A stretch of DNA of 64,000 nt from Chryseobacterium sp. 3008163 (GTDB lineage Bacteria > Bacteroidota > Bacteroidia > Flavobacteriales > Weeksellaceae). The notes beneath the pieces are model-generated. The model worked only from the letters and a program-made list of their open reading frames with translations. It was not told the DNA's origin and did no database searches. Location: the NCBI RefSeq assembly GCF_003669035.1, contig NZ_CP033070.1, positions 2,232,001 to 2,296,000 of the forward strand, written 5' to 3'. Below, in pieces: positions 26,690-36,516 of the stretch (its first letter is position 1; the number at the start of each line of letters is the position of its first letter). Position numbers and translations under genes: made by a program.

Positions 26690-27715
26690 TTATTTAATTA
26701 AGAAATTGAATTTATCCATATTCTTAAGTGCGATACCTGTACCACGTACAACGGCCCTCAAAGGATCTTCAGCTACAAAAACCGGAAGACCTGTTTTCTT
26801 GTGAAGTCTATCTGCCAAGCCTCTCAACAAAGCACCACCACCAGCAAGATAAATACCTGTTTTGTAAATATCGGCTGACAATTCCGGAGGTGTAAGTGAA
26901 AGTGTTTCCATTACAGCATCTTCAATTCTGATGATTGATTTATCTAAAGCACGTGCAATTTCTTTGTAACCGACCATAATTTCTTTTGGCTTACCCGTAA
27001 TCAAGTCTCTACCTTGTACCGGAATATCTTCGATATCCACATCAAGATCTTCAACAGCAGAACCTACTTCAATTTTCACTCTTTCAGCAGTTCTTTCACC
27101 AATATAAAGGTTATGGTGTGTTCTCAGGAAATAAGCAATATCATTTGTAAATACATCACCTGCAATTTTCACAGATTTATCACAAACAATACCTCCCAAG
27201 GCAACGACTGCAATTTCTGTAGTACCACCACCTATATCGATAATCATATTTCCTTCAGGTTTCTGAACGTCAATACCAACTCCTATTGCAGCTGCCATTG
27301 GCTCATAGATTAACCTTACATCTTTAGCGTTTACTTTCTGAGCAGAATCTCTTACCGCTCTCTTTTCAACTTCTGTAATTCCAGAAGGAATACAGATTAC
27401 AATTCTTAAAGCAGGCTGAATAAATCTACCCTTGATCCCAGGAATTTTTTTGATAAACTCCTTGATCATGTGCTCAGAAGCATGGAAATCTGCGATGACA
27501 CCATCTTTCAACGGACGAATTGTTTTGATATCCTCATGAGTTTTACCCTGCATATGTTTCGCCTGCTCACCTACCGCGATTGGCTTACCTGTAGAACGCT
27601 CAATTGCAACAATTGATGGCTGATCAATAACAATCTTGTTATTGTGGATGATAAGCGTGTTGGCAGTTCCAAGGTCTATCGCAATGTCTTGCGTAAACAT
27701 ATCGAATATACTCAT
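26690..27715 (-). CDS. mreB: Rod-shape-determining protein MreB (actin homologue)
   Basis: A 341-residue cytosolic protein. Actin-fold motifs are DLGTANTLI (phosphate-1), the IIDIGGGTTEIAV segment (phosphate-2) and YLAGGGALLRGL (adenosine motif). FDMFTQDIAIDL at the N-terminus is typical. MreB polymers place the elongation machinery encoded by the rest of the operon. It is the first gene of the operon, with a -7 box at 27739-27746, and it is divergent from hemA. Confidence 0.96.
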   Translation of the reverse strand: MSIFDMFTQDIAIDLGTANTLIIHNNKIVIDQPSIVAIERSTGKPIAVGEQAKHMQGKTHEDIKTIRPLKDGVIADFHASEHMIKEFIKKIPGIKGRFIQPALRIVICIPSGITEVEKRAVRDSAQKVNAKDVRLIYEPMAAAIGVGIDVQKPEGNMIIDIGGGTTEIAVVALGGIVCDKSVKIAGDVFTNDIAYFLRTHHNLYIGERTAERVKIEVGSAVEDLDVDIEDIPVQGRDLITGKPKEIMVGYKEIARALDKSIIRIEDAVMETLSLTPPELSADIYKTGIYLAGGGALLRGLADRLHKKTGLPVFVAEDPLRAVVRGTGIALKNMDKFNFLIK

Positions 27716-27738
27716 AATTTTGTCCTGATTTAAGTTTA

Positions 27739-27746
27739 CAAAGATA
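27739..27746 (-). promoter_or_regulatory. -7 element of the mre operon
   Basis: On the minus strand this reads TATCTTTG, an exact TAnnTTTG match about 24 bp before the mreB ATG. No TTG at the expected -33 distance. Confidence 0.5.
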
Positions 27747-27925
27747 TAAATTAATGACTACTTATGAATAATATCATGAATATAATTTGGTTAAAATTTT
27801 ATTAAATTTTTAATTTTTCATTAATCTTTCGTTTATCTGATTCTTACAGCTTTTTCAATAGAATTTATAGCTTTTTACGATATTTATCATACACAATATC
27901 AGCAGGAGCTTAATTTAAAAATACT

Positions 27926-27933
27926 TAAATTTG
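27926..27933 (+). promoter_or_regulatory. -7 element of hemA, very close to the start codon
   Basis: TAAATTTG ends 8 bp before ATG 27942, so the leader would be only a few nucleotides long. No -33 TTG is seen at the usual distance. Confidence 0.5.
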
Positions 27934-27941
27934 CAACGCTT

Positions 27942-29215
27942 ATGATACAGTATTCTAACATACATCAGACGACAAATTTCGCTGTACTTTCAGTGAGTTA
28001 TGAGAAGGCAGATGTAGAAACGAGGGGCAAATTTGCATTCTTCGACGAAAATATCAAAAACTTTGTCTCCCGAATTCACGACGAAAATCTGGGGGATGCT
28101 TTTGTGGTTTCCACCTGCAACAGAACTGAGATTTATACAACGACATCCAACTATCTTTTTGTGGCCGAAGAGTATTGCAAAACGATTGGTGTCAACCTTT
28201 CAGACTTCCTGCCTTTTGCCAATATTTTAACAAAAGAAGAAGCGCTGAAACATTTGTTCAGAGTAGCAGCCGGTTTGGAAAGTCAGATCATCGGTGATTT
28301 TGAGATTATCGGACAAATCAAGAAAGCGTACGCCCGGTTTAAGAAAGAACGACAGAACTCTAATCCTTATTTGGAACGATCCATCAACTCTGCGATTCAA
28401 ATTTCTAAAAGAATCAAAAACGAGACGGCAATTTCCAACGGTGCGGCTTCGGTTTCTTATGCGGCAGTTCATTATATTTTAAACAATCAAAAAAAACTGA
28501 ACGAAAAAAACATCTTACTTCTCGGAGTCGGTGAAATCGGACAGAACACGGTTGAAAATTTAGTAAAACACGTTTATCAGCCCAAAATAAAAATCGCCAA
28601 CCGTACTCAGGAAACGGCAGCAAAAATTTCTGAAAAATATAATATTCCCAATATTGATTACGCTGATTTCGATCAGGAAATTGAGAATACTGACATATTG
28701 ATTGTAGCGACCGGCGCAAAAACCCCAATCATTAACAAATCTCATTTTCAAAACGGAAGAGAAACTCTGGTAATTGATCTTTCGATTCCGCATAATGTTG
28801 ACAAAAGCGTTTCGGAACTCAATCATGTTACTTTGATTGATGTGGATGAGCTTTCAAAACAAATTCAGGAAACCATTCAGCAGAGGGAAAAAGAAATCCC
28901 AAAAGCTGAAAAAATCATCAAGGAAATGACCAAAGACTTCCTTGAATGGGAGAAAAAAGAAAACTGGCACCAAACATCCATCACTTCAAAGCGGTCTTGA
29001 AAAATATGGAGCGTAATGAGATGCATAATTTCTACAGAAAAAATAAGTACATCAATATCAACGACATGGAGCTTTCTGAGAAAATGATTCAGAAAATTAC
29101 CAACCGTTTTGCAAAATATATCATTGATAACCCTCTCAAAGCCGAAGAAATTAGTAAATTAATGCACGAAATATTAGTTGAACAACCCAATAACGAATTC
29201 AATGAAAAGCATTAG
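27942..29215 (+). CDS. hemA: Glutamyl-tRNA reductase (frameshifted in this sequence)
   Basis: First step of C5 heme synthesis: glutamyl-tRNA is reduced to glutamate-1-semialdehyde with NADPH. The catalytic Cys is in VVSTCNRTEIYT; the GSEIIGD-type segment appears as GLESQIIGDFEIIGQIK; and the NADPH site is LLLGVGEIGQ. The frame stops at 29000, but the missing C-terminal dimerisation domain (HNFYRKNKYI, then KITNRFAKYIIDNPLK) continues in another frame to 29215. One extra A in the A6 run at 28953-28958 gives EWEKKRKLAPNIHHF and about 424 residues, the normal length. Loss of this domain would break an essential enzyme, so a sequencing error is more likely than mutation. The stop overlaps the hemC start. 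Confidence 0.92.
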
Positions 29216-30110
29216 GATAGGAACCAGAAATTCGGCACTTGCACTTTGGCAGGCCAGAGAAGTTGCCAGGCACTTACAGAACAATAATTACCTTACGGAG
29301 ATCACTCCCATCATTTCTTCGGGAGATAAAAATCTCAATCAGCCACTTTATTCTTTAGGAATTACAGGCGTTTTCACAAGAGATTTGGATGTCGCTTTAT
29401 TAAATGACGAAATTGACATTGCCGTACACTCTTTGAAAGATGTACCCACGCAACTTCCACACAATATTGAACTGATTGCGCATCTTGAAAGAGATTATCC
29501 GCAGGACGTTTTAATCAGAAGAAAATCTGCACAAGACAAAGAATTTCACGAACTGAAACTGGCAACAAGTAGCTTGAGAAGACGTGCTTTTTGGTCAAAA
29601 CATTATCCCGACACTCAGTTTTTTGATATCAGAGGAAATATCCAAACGAGATTACAAAAACTGGAAGAACAGGATTTTGATGCAACGATTTTATCTCTAG
29701 CCGGAATCAAAAGAATGAATATGGATATCAATTACGAGATGCTTCCCGTAATGATTCCTGCTGCTTCGCAAGGTGTGATTGCCATTGCCGGACATTCTGA
29801 AAAGCCTGAAATCAACGAGATTTTAAAATCGATCAATCACAAGCAAACCCAAATCTGCGTAGAAATGGAAAGAAATTTCCTGAGCACGCTTGAAGGTGGC
29901 TGTACAGCTCCGATTGGCGCTTTTGCGGAAAAAATTGGGAACCAGATTCGTTTTAAAGGAGCGCTTTGTTCGCTTGACGGAAAAAACTATATCGCTATCG
30001 ACGAAAGTTTTGAATACAATGAAGAAGAAAATTTCGGTGAGAAATTTGCGAACATCGTATTAGAAAATGGCGGAAGAGAATTGATGGCGGAGATTAAAAG
30101 TCAGCTGTAA
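29202..30110 (+). CDS. hemC: Porphobilinogen deaminase (hydroxymethylbilane synthase)
   Basis: A 302-residue cytosolic enzyme that joins four porphobilinogens into hydroxymethylbilane. IGTRNSALALWQAR, GVFTRDLDVALL, the HSLKDVPTQLP segment with the catalytic Asp, and SLRRRAFW are present; the dipyrromethane cofactor Cys is in EGGCTAPIGAFA. I start it at ATG 29202 (MKSIRIGTRNSAL), 8 residues into the longest frame, because family members begin there. It overlaps the hemA stop by 14 bp. Confidence 0.94.
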   Translation: MKSIRIGTRNSALALWQAREVARHLQNNNYLTEITPIISSGDKNLNQPLYSLGITGVFTRDLDVALLNDEIDIAVHSLKDVPTQLPHNIELIAHLERDYPQDVLIRRKSAQDKEFHELKLATSSLRRRAFWSKHYPDTQFFDIRGNIQTRLQKLEEQDFDATILSLAGIKRMNMDINYEMLPVMIPAASQGVIAIAGHSEKPEINEILKSINHKQTQICVEMERNFLSTLEGGCTAPIGAFAEKIGNQIRFKGALCSLDGKNYIAIDESFEYNEEENFGEKFANIVLENGGRELMAEIKSQL

Positions 30111-30120
30111 TTTTTAAATA

Positions 30121-30165
30121 TTTTTCACCATTAAGATTTATAAGTTTTAAAGATAATTTAAGTGA
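30121..30165. repeat. Short dispersed repeat shared with 14950-14990
   Basis: TTTTTCACCATTAAG is identical at 30121-30135 and 14950-14964 and is followed in both by an AT-rich segment with TTTTAA. It lies in the 196-bp gap between hemC and the DUF1287 gene. Confidence 0.4.
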
Positions 30166-30306
30166 ATTTCTAAAGAAATTTATTTAGCAGACCGCTAAAT
30201 TGAGATGCGTCTGAATCTTAACATTTCTTTATGTCTAAAGTTTCTTACTGTTTAAATTAAATTTTTGAACTTTACAAAACTGTTTTTAATTCAAAGTTTC
30301 AAGTCT

Positions 30307-30888
30307 ATGAAAAAGTACTTTTCCATAATCTTATTCCTGTTTTTTGTTTTTACAGCGAATGCTCAGAATCAGTTTGCTCAAAAATTATCTGATGCCGCTT
30401 TAAGCTTAACAAAAGACAGAGTCACTTACGATCCTGCTTATTTTACCATCAAATATCCAAACGGTGACGTCCCCGCAGACAAAGGTGTTTGTACAGATGT
30501 TGTCATCAGAGCGTACAGAAAATTGGGGATTGATTTGCAAAAAGAAGTGCATGAAGATATGAAGAAGAATTTTTCTAAATATCCTAAAAACTGGGGTCTG
30601 AAAAGAGCCGATACCAATATCGACCACAGAAGAGTTCCTAATCTGAGAGTTTTCTTTGCAAAATTCGGGCAGTCAAAATCTACTGAAAAAAATCCTGCGC
30701 TTTATGCTCCCGGCGACATTGTCACATGGCTTTTACCCGGAAATTTGACACACATCGGAATTGTAGTGAATAAAAAATCGGCTGACGGAAAAAGATATTT
30801 GATCGTTCATAACATCGGTGGCGGGCAGGTTATTGAAGATTGTCTGTTTAACTTTACCATAACAGGACATTATCAATATCAGAAATAA
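30307..30888 (+). CDS. DUF1287 family secreted protein
   Basis: A 193-residue protein with a signal peptide (YFSIILFLFFVFTANAQ); ATG 30307 is chosen because it starts a compact signal sequence. The DUF1287 core is very clear: VTYDPAYFTIKYPNGDVP, KGVCTDVVIRAYRKLGIDLQ, HEDMKKNFSKYPKNWGL and NIDHRRVPNL. The Cys in GVCTDV, His in THIGIVV and a later His (IVHNIGGG) arrange like the catalytic residues of NlpC/P60 or CHAP cysteine hydrolases. A peptidoglycan or amide hydrolase role is therefore likely but unproven. It is embedded in the heme operon and lies 6 bp upstream of an amidase gene. Confidence 0.85.
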   Translation: MKKYFSIILFLFFVFTANAQNQFAQKLSDAALSLTKDRVTYDPAYFTIKYPNGDVPADKGVCTDVVIRAYRKLGIDLQKEVHEDMKKNFSKYPKNWGLKRADTNIDHRRVPNLRVFFAKFGQSKSTEKNPALYAPGDIVTWLLPGNLTHIGIVVNKKSADGKRYLIVHNIGGGQVIEDCLFNFTITGHYQYQK

Positions 30889-30894
30889 TTATTC

Positions 30895-31551
30895 ATGAAA
30901 AACCTGACTTACCTCTTATTCTTATTGATATTAAATTTCTCTCCTGCACAACAAAGCGAGTTTAAAATAGTCAGTAAACCTATCAATTATTCTGAGGAGA
31001 GAATTCGTCTTAGCCTGGAATATTTGAAAGACCATCACGGCTTGACTCAAAAAACGCCAACGATTGTTCCGAAAGTGATTGTTCTGCATTATACCGCCGG
31101 CGGAACCGTGGAAAGTAATTTTAAATACTTCAACAATACACATCTCGAAAGCGCTAGAAATACTTTAAAAAAACAAAGTACACTTAATGTATCTTCACAA
31201 TACATCGTCGACCGGGACGGAACGATTTATCAGCTGATGGAACCAAATATGTTTGCGAGACATACAATTGGTTTAAATTATTGCGCCATCGGAGTTGAAA
31301 ATATCGGAAGTAAAAAACAGCCTCTCACAGAAAAGCAAGTTGCAGCAAATGCTCAGTTAGTAAGATATTTAACTCAAAAATATAAAATCGAATACTTAAT
31401 TGGTCATTCAGAATATGGAGTTTTCAGAAATTCTAAGCTCTGGAAAGAATCTGACCCAAAATATTTCACCGGAAAAGAAGATCCCGGAAAAGATTTTATG
31501 AACAAGGTAAGATTACAAGTCGCTGATTTACGTTTGAAAGACAAACCTTAA
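30895..31551 (+). CDS. N-acetylmuramoyl-L-alanine amidase (Amidase_2)
   Basis: A 218-residue secreted enzyme with a signal peptide (LTYLLFLLILNFSPAQ). The zinc amidase domain has its first His in VIVLHYTAGG, the second in MFARHTIGLNYCAIGVENIG and the third region in YLIGHSEYGVF, as in PGRP/AmpD-like amidases. It would cut the bond between MurNAc and L-Ala in the periplasm. It lies 6 bp after the DUF1287 gene, so the two form a wall-hydrolase pair. Its stop TAA overlaps the hemD ATG by one base (TAATG). Confidence 0.9.
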   Translation: MKNLTYLLFLLILNFSPAQQSEFKIVSKPINYSEERIRLSLEYLKDHHGLTQKTPTIVPKVIVLHYTAGGTVESNFKYFNNTHLESARNTLKKQSTLNVSSQYIVDRDGTIYQLMEPNMFARHTIGLNYCAIGVENIGSKKQPLTEKQVAANAQLVRYLTQKYKIEYLIGHSEYGVFRNSKLWKESDPKYFTGKEDPGKDFMNKVRLQVADLRLKDKP

Positions 31552-32230
31552 TGAAAATTTTATTCACCAAAAACATAGGTTCAGAATTGCTTTCCAAAGA
31601 ATTGGGAAACGATATTTCGGCTGAATGTATTGAGGTCATTCGAATAGAAAATTTAAAAGTTGAAGTATTTGATTTAAAAAATTACTCGCTGATTTTCACA
31701 AGTTCAAATGGTGTGAAATCTTTTTTGAGAATCAATTTAAACCAAACGAAGATTTTGCCGCAAAAAACTACAATAAAATCTACTGCGTCGGCGAGAAAAC
31801 AAAAAGAGAAATCAGAAAGAATGGTTTCGGGACTTTTAAAGTTTTAAAAAACGCTGAAACACTTTCAAAATTCATTATTGACAACTGTGTTCACGAAAAA
31901 TTCATTCATTTTTGTGGAAATCTGGCGATTGATGTATTAGATAACAACCTTCCGCTACAAAATATCAGCTACAAAAAAGTTACTGTTTACAAGACAGAAG
32001 AGCTGAATCCTGTAATACCTGAAAAATATCATGCAATAGTTTTTTTTAGCCCAAGCGGAGTTCGTAGTTTTGCGAAAAATAATTCTTTAGAAAATTCAGC
32101 TCTTTTTTCAATAGGAGAAACTACTTCAAAAGAGTTAAGAAAACATACAGAATCAGAGATTTTTACAAGTAAAAAAAATACTTTATCAAACCTGTTGTCG
32201 GTTATAAAAGATGCTTTAAAGAATAACTAA
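31551..32230 (+). CDS. hemD: Uroporphyrinogen-III synthase (frameshifted in this sequence)
   Basis: Closes and inverts ring D of hydroxymethylbilane to give uroporphyrinogen III. The start (MKILFTKNIGSELLSKELG) and LIFTSSNGVKSF are typical of HemD. The frame then goes out at the T6 run 31721-31726 and stops at 31847. One extra T restores FFENQFKPNEDFAAKNY, then YCVGEKTKREI and HAIVFFSPSGVRSF, up to TAA 32228-32230, for about 226 residues. HemD is poorly conserved, but the VGEKT and FFSPSGVRSF motifs and the place between hemC and hemE make it secure. The truncated form would lack domain 1 closure, so a sequencing error is the simplest reading. Confidence 0.88.
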
Positions 32231-32275
32231 TTTTAAAGCAATCAACTCAAAACCAACAACTACCAACTAAAAGAT

Positions 32276-33307
32276 ATGATTAAAAACGACCTATATTTAA
32301 AAGCACTTCGTGGAGAAACTGTAGAAAGACCACCGGTTTGGATGATGAGACAGGCAGGAAGATACCTACCGGAATTCATTGCATTGCGTGACAAATACGA
32401 CTTTTTCACAAGATGTCAGACTCCGGAATTGGCGTCTGAAATCACCGTTCAGCCCATCAGAAGATATCCTTTGGATGCTGCGATTTTATTTTCAGACATT
32501 TTGGTGGTTCCTCAGGCGATGGGAATTGATTTTAAAATGAAAGAAAACGTTGGTCCGTGGCTGGATAATCCTATCAGAACGATGGAAGATGTACAGAATG
32601 TAATCGTTCCGGATGTGAATGATACTTTAGGCTACGTTTTTGATGCGATCGAACTGACTTTAATCAAATTAGATAACGATATTCCATTGATTGGTTTTGC
32701 CGGATCGCCTTGGACACTTCTTTGCTATTGCGTGGAAGGAAAAGGAAGTAAAGCGTTTGATATTGCGAAATCTTTCTGTTTCCAGCAGCCGGAAGCTGCG
32801 CATTTGTTGCTTCAGAAAATCACAGATACTACGATTGCTTATTTGAAAAGAAAAGTAGAGAAAGGAGTTTCTGCAGTTCAGGTTTTCGATTCTTGGGGCG
32901 GAATGCTTTCTCCACAAGATTATCAGGAATTTTCTTGGCAGTACATCAGTCAGATTGTTGAAGCTTTGGCTCCTTTGACGCACGTTGTTGTTTTCGGAAA
33001 AGGATGTTGGTTTGCGTTGGAGGATATGACGATGTCGCCGGTTTCTGCTTTAGGCGTGGACTGGACGATTAAACCGGAATTGGCTAGAACATTGACAAAT
33101 CATACAATGACTTTGCAAGGAAATTTTGATCCTGCGAGACTACACTCAACTCCGGAAACCATTAAGAAAATGGTGAATGAAATGATCAACCGTTTCGGAA
33201 AAGACCGATATATTGCCAACTTGGGTCATGGAATCCTACCTAATGTTCCTTTGGAAAATGCGGAAGCGTTTATCAGAGCAGTGGTAGATTGGAAGCCTAA
33301 TAATTAA
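32276..33307 (+). CDS. hemE: Uroporphyrinogen decarboxylase
   Basis: A 343-residue cytosolic enzyme that decarboxylates the four acetate groups of uroporphyrinogen III to give coproporphyrinogen III. The [15 protein letters not shown] motif carries the substrate-binding Arg residues; [36 protein letters not shown] and [11 protein letters not shown] are all present. It follows hemD by 45 bp and ends the heme operon; a bidirectional terminator separates it from sufS. Confidence 0.96.
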   Translation: MIKNDLYLKALRGETVERPPVWMMRQAGRYLPEFIALRDKYDFFTRCQTPELASEITVQPIRRYPLDAAILFSDILVVPQAMGIDFKMKENVGPWLDNPIRTMEDVQNVIVPDVNDTLGYVFDAIELTLIKLDNDIPLIGFAGSPWTLLCYCVEGKGSKAFDIAKSFCFQQPEAAHLLLQKITDTTIAYLKRKVEKGVSAVQVFDSWGGMLSPQDYQEFSWQYISQIVEALAPLTHVVVFGKGCWFALEDMTMSPVSALGVDWTIKPELARTLTNHTMTLQGNFDPARLHSTPETIKKMVNEMINRFGKDRYIANLGHGILPNVPLENAEAFIRAVVDWKPNN

Positions 33308-33345
33308 TGTAAATCTCCCGCAAATCACACAGATTAACACAGATT
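33308..33345. repeat. Dispersed-repeat fragment related to copies A and B
   Basis: CTCCCGCAAATCACACAGATT matches the left arm of the element at 12243 (CCCGCAGATCACACAGATT) with one change, and is followed by AACACAGATTTT. Confidence 0.45.
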
Positions 33346-33370
33346 TTATTTAGCAAAAACTATAAAAGCA

Positions 33371-33403
33371 AAATCCCTTTCAACGAAAAGCTGAAAGGGA
33401 TTT
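33371..33403. terminator. Bidirectional terminator between hemE and sufS
   Basis: AAATCCCTTTCA pairs perfectly with TGAAAGGGATTT around a 9-nt loop, with A- and T-rich flanks on the two sides. Confidence 0.8.
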
Positions 33404-33431
33404 TTTATGTCTAAATTAAATTTCTGAAAAA

Positions 33432-34651
33432 TTACGCCAGCATTCTTTGTGCTTTTTTAACACCTTCCACCAACAAATCAATCTCCTGAAATGTATTATA
33501 AACTGCAAAACTTGCTCTCACCGTTCCTGCAATATTAAAGAAATCCATAATCGGTTGAGTACAGTGATGTCCGGTTCTTACGGCAACGCCCATTTTATCG
33601 AGAATCATTCCGACATCTGAAGAAATTCCCATTCCAATCAAATTAAATGAAACGACTCCCGTTCTGTTGGCATTTTCTCCATACACTTTTAGGCCTTCAA
33701 TTTCGAGAAGATGTCTTTGAGCATATTCCAATAAAGCATTTTCGTGTTTTTGAATATTTTCGTGGCCTACTTTATTAATGAAATCAACGGCTGCACCTAA
33801 AGCAATATTTCCCCCGACATTAGGCGTTCCGGCTTCATATTTAAAAGGTAAACCTGCGTAGGTTGTCTGATCAAAAGAACAAACAGCAATCATCTCTCCT
33901 CCACCGTGAAATGGCGGTAAATCTTCCAAAATCGCTTGTTTTCCGTACAAAATACCGGTTCCCATCGGAGCATACATTTTATGACCCGAAAACACAAAGA
34001 AATCACAGTCTAAAGCCTGAACATCAATTTTAAAATGCGGTGCAGACTGAGCTCCGTCAATAACGATATATGCATCTGAATTGGCTCTTGTTTTCGCAAT
34101 AATTTCTTCAATAGGATTAACGATTCCCAAAGCATTGGAAACCTGATTCACAGAGACAACCTTTGTTTTTTCACTTAAAAATTCATCTAAATAATCCAAC
34201 TGCAGAATTCCGTTTTCGTCAATTGGAATGACACGAAGTTTCGCTCCGGTTCTTTCACACAACAATTGCCACGGAACGATATTCGAGTGATGTTCTAGGT
34301 AAGAAATAATAATCTCATCGTCTTTTTTAATTTTCCTGTTAGAATATAAGCGATGAGGTTAACCCCTTCTGTGGTTCCTTTAGTGAAAATGACTTCAAAA
34401 TCATTTTTAGCATTGATGAATTTTTGGATTTTTCTTCTCGAAAGTTCCATTTCTTCGGTTGCCAACTGGCTCAAAGTATGAATTCCTCTGTGTACGTTAG
34501 CATTGATTTCTGTATAATATTGATTCCAAACTTCAAGAACTGAATTTGGCTTCTGTGATGTTGCTGCATTGTCTAAGTAAACCAATGGCTTACCATTCAC
34601 CTGCTGGTTTAATATAGAAAACTGACTTCTTATTTCCTGAATGTCAAACAT
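33432..34651 (-). CDS. sufS: Cysteine desulfurase SufS (frameshifted in this sequence)
   Basis: A PLP enzyme that takes sulfur from cysteine for Fe-S cluster assembly. The N-terminal part (34651-34295) has GKPLVYLDNAATSQKP, INANVHRGIHTLS and FTKGTTEGVN, then runs out of frame. The rest (to 33432) has DAYIVIDGAQSAPH, the PLP Lys in FSGHKMYAPMGTG, and the catalytic Cys in RTGHHCTQPIM. One extra A in the A-rich stretch (plus strand T runs at 34323-34334) joins them through LEHHSNIVPWQL into about 407 residues, the usual SufS length. Both halves are fully conserved, so an assembly error is likely. No other suf gene is next to it here. Confidence 0.92.
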
Positions 34652-34764
34652 TTATTACAATTTTTATGATTAAACGTTCTTATTTAGAACACCTCAAATT
34701 TACAACATTTTATTCAAAAGTCTGTCAGATCAATAGAGTGATAGATTTCATCTAAAACAAAAAA

Positions 34765-34786
34765 ACCTGCCAATAAATTGACAGGT
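34765..34786 (-). terminator. Terminator of rplY
   Basis: ACCTGCCAA pairs with TTGACAGGT (one wobble pair) around TAAA, 24 bp beyond the rplY stop on the minus strand; read on that strand it is followed by a T7 run. Confidence 0.75.
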
Positions 34787-34810
34787 CTTGTATTGTGATT
34801 AAGAAATTTC

Positions 34811-35440
34811 TTATTCAGCTGCTGCTTCTTCAGTTGCTGGAGCTTCTCCTTCAACTTCTTCATCGTCATCGTCTGCCATTGCACCACCTTTCGCTGCATT
34901 TCTAGACATTTTAACAGCTACAACAACTGCATTGTCTGGGTGTACGAAAGAGAATCCTTCAGCTTTAAGACCTCCTACATAAAGTTTGTTACCAATCTTC
35001 AATGCAGTAATATCTACAACTACCTCGTCTGGCAAGTTTGCAGGAATAGCTTTTACTTTCAACTTTCTGAAAGACTGACGTAAAACACCACCAGCTACAA
35101 CACCCTTAGAACGACCTGTTAATCTTACAGGAACTTCCATTACTACTGGCTTATCGTCAGATAATCTGTAGAAGTCTGCGTGAATAATCTTGTCTGTAAT
35201 TGGGTGGAACTGAATATCCTGAAGAACAGCAGGAATTACCTGTCCGTCAACTTCAATAGATACCGTGTGTGCTTCAGGAGTATACACTAAACCTTTGAAC
35301 GCTTTCTCTAATGCAGAGAAGTTCAATGGCTCGCCACCTCCGTAAACAACACAAGGAACTAATTCAGCATCACGTAAAGCTTTTGTAGACTTTTTGCCCA
35401 CGCTTTCTCTTTTTGTACCTTGAATTGTAATAGATTTCAT
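34811..35440 (-). CDS. rplY: 50S ribosomal protein L25/general stress protein Ctc
   Basis: A 209-residue L25 of the long Ctc/TL5 type: the N-terminal 5S rRNA-binding domain ([26 protein letters not shown]) and a C-terminal beta domain ([24 protein letters not shown]). The last ~25 residues are acidic and Ala-rich ([16 protein letters not shown]), a common tail in Bacteroidota. It binds 5S rRNA in the large subunit. It lies 54 bp after prs on the same strand; the prs-rplY order is common in bacteria, and the two probably share a transcript. Confidence 0.95.
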   Translation of the reverse strand: MKSITIQGTKRESVGKKSTKALRDAELVPCVVYGGGEPLNFSALEKAFKGLVYTPEAHTVSIEVDGQVIPAVLQDIQFHPITDKIIHADFYRLSDDKPVVMEVPVRLTGRSKGVVAGGVLRQSFRKLKVKAIPANLPDEVVVDITALKIGNKLYVGGLKAEGFSFVHPDNAVVVAVKMSRNAAKGGAMADDDDEEVEGEAPATEEAAAE

Positions 35441-35494
35441 TTATAAAAATTTAAAAATTGTTTTGTTTTTAATTTGCAAAAGACTAATTATCAA

Positions 35495-36433
35495 CTAGAT
35501 AACAAACTTACTGCTAATTGATTGATGCTCATGCACCATCTTCATAACATCAGCAAATAATGGGGCGCAAGATAGCACTTTTATTTTAGATGACAAATTA
35601 GTTTTTACAGGAATTGAGTCAGTTACAATCACTTCCAGCAATTGTGAGTTCTCAATATTCTCATAAGCCTTACCAGAAAGCACACCGTGAGTCGCCATTG
35701 CTCTTACAGATTTTGCACCTTTTTCCATCAAAATACCTGCAGCTTTACAAAGTGTTCCTGCGGTATCGATCATGTCATCGATAAGGATAACGTTTTTACC
35801 TTCCACATCCCCGATAAGGAACATTTCTTCGATTACATTTGCTTTTTTTCTCTCTTTGTAAGCAATTACAACGTCTGCACCTAAGTGACCTGCATAGTTT
35901 TTCGCTCTCTTTGCTCCACCCATATCCGGAGATGCAATGGTCAAATTATCAAGATTCATATCTCTGATGTAATCTACAAATATTGTAGAAGCATACAAAT
36001 GATCAACAGGAATTTCAAAGAACCCTTGAATTTGGTCTGCATGCAGATCCATCGTCATGATTCTAGTTGCTCCGGCAGCAGTTAAAAGGTTTGCTACCAA
36101 TTTTGCTCCGATAGGTGCTCTTGGCTTGTCTTTTCTGTCTTGTCTTGCCAACCCGAAATATGGAAGTACCACAGTAATACTTTTAGCAGAAGCTCTTTTT
36201 GATGCATCAATCATTAGAAGAAGCTCTAAAAGATTGTCTGCCGGTGGAAATGTAGAAGCAATTAGGAAAACCCTTCCTCCTCTTACAGATTCGTCTAGCA
36301 CAGGTTCAAATTCACCATCGCTGAACTCCTGGATGATGATTTTCCCTAATTCTTTCCCATAGTGATGGGCAATTTTTTCTGCTAGCTCCTTACTAGTTCT
36401 TGTCGAAAATAGATAACTTTGTTGCTCGGCCAT
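35495..36433 (-). CDS. prs: Ribose-phosphate pyrophosphokinase
   Basis: A 312-residue enzyme that makes PRPP from ribose 5-phosphate and ATP, the precursor for purines, pyrimidines, His, Trp and NAD. The FSDGEFEPVLDESVRGGRVFL region, the VLPYFGLARQDRKDKPR flexible loop, MDLHADQIQGFF and the PRPP-binding NVILIDDMIDTAGTL motif are all present. It has its own -7 box (36456-36463) and is followed by rplY. In this window apt, which uses PRPP, is about 23 kb away. Confidence 0.96.
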   Translation of the reverse strand: MAEQQSYLFSTRTSKELAEKIAHHYGKELGKIIIQEFSDGEFEPVLDESVRGGRVFLIASTFPPADNLLELLLMIDASKRASAKSITVVLPYFGLARQDRKDKPRAPIGAKLVANLLTAAGATRIMTMDLHADQIQGFFEIPVDHLYASTIFVDYIRDMNLDNLTIASPDMGGAKRAKNYAGHLGADVVIAYKERKKANVIEEMFLIGDVEGKNVILIDDMIDTAGTLCKAAGILMEKGAKSVRAMATHGVLSGKAYENIENSQLLEVIVTDSIPVKTNLSSKIKVLSCAPLFADVMKMVHEHQSISSKFVI

Positions 36434-36455
36434 TTTTACTTTTTAAAAGATTTTG

Positions 36456-36463
36456 CAAATTTA
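36456..36463 (-). promoter_or_regulatory. -7 element of prs
   Basis: On the minus strand this reads TAAATTTG, an exact TAnnTTTG match 22 bp before the ATG and just past the terminator of the upstream gene. Confidence 0.55.
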
Positions 36464-36467
36464 AAAA

Positions 36468-36494
36468 AAACCACAAGAATCAATCCTGTGGTTT
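36468..36494 (-). terminator. Terminator of the porin/SGNH transcript
   Basis: AAACCACA pairs with TGTGGTTT around an ~11-nt loop between the SGNH gene and prs; both flanks are A/T runs. Confidence 0.65.
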
Positions 36495-36516
36495 CGTTTT
36501 TTATTTTAATTAAAAT

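Noticed and set aside
31551..31847. Short hypothetical protein of 98 residues
   Set aside because: It is the N-terminal third of hemD before a frameshift; the rest continues in another frame to 32230.
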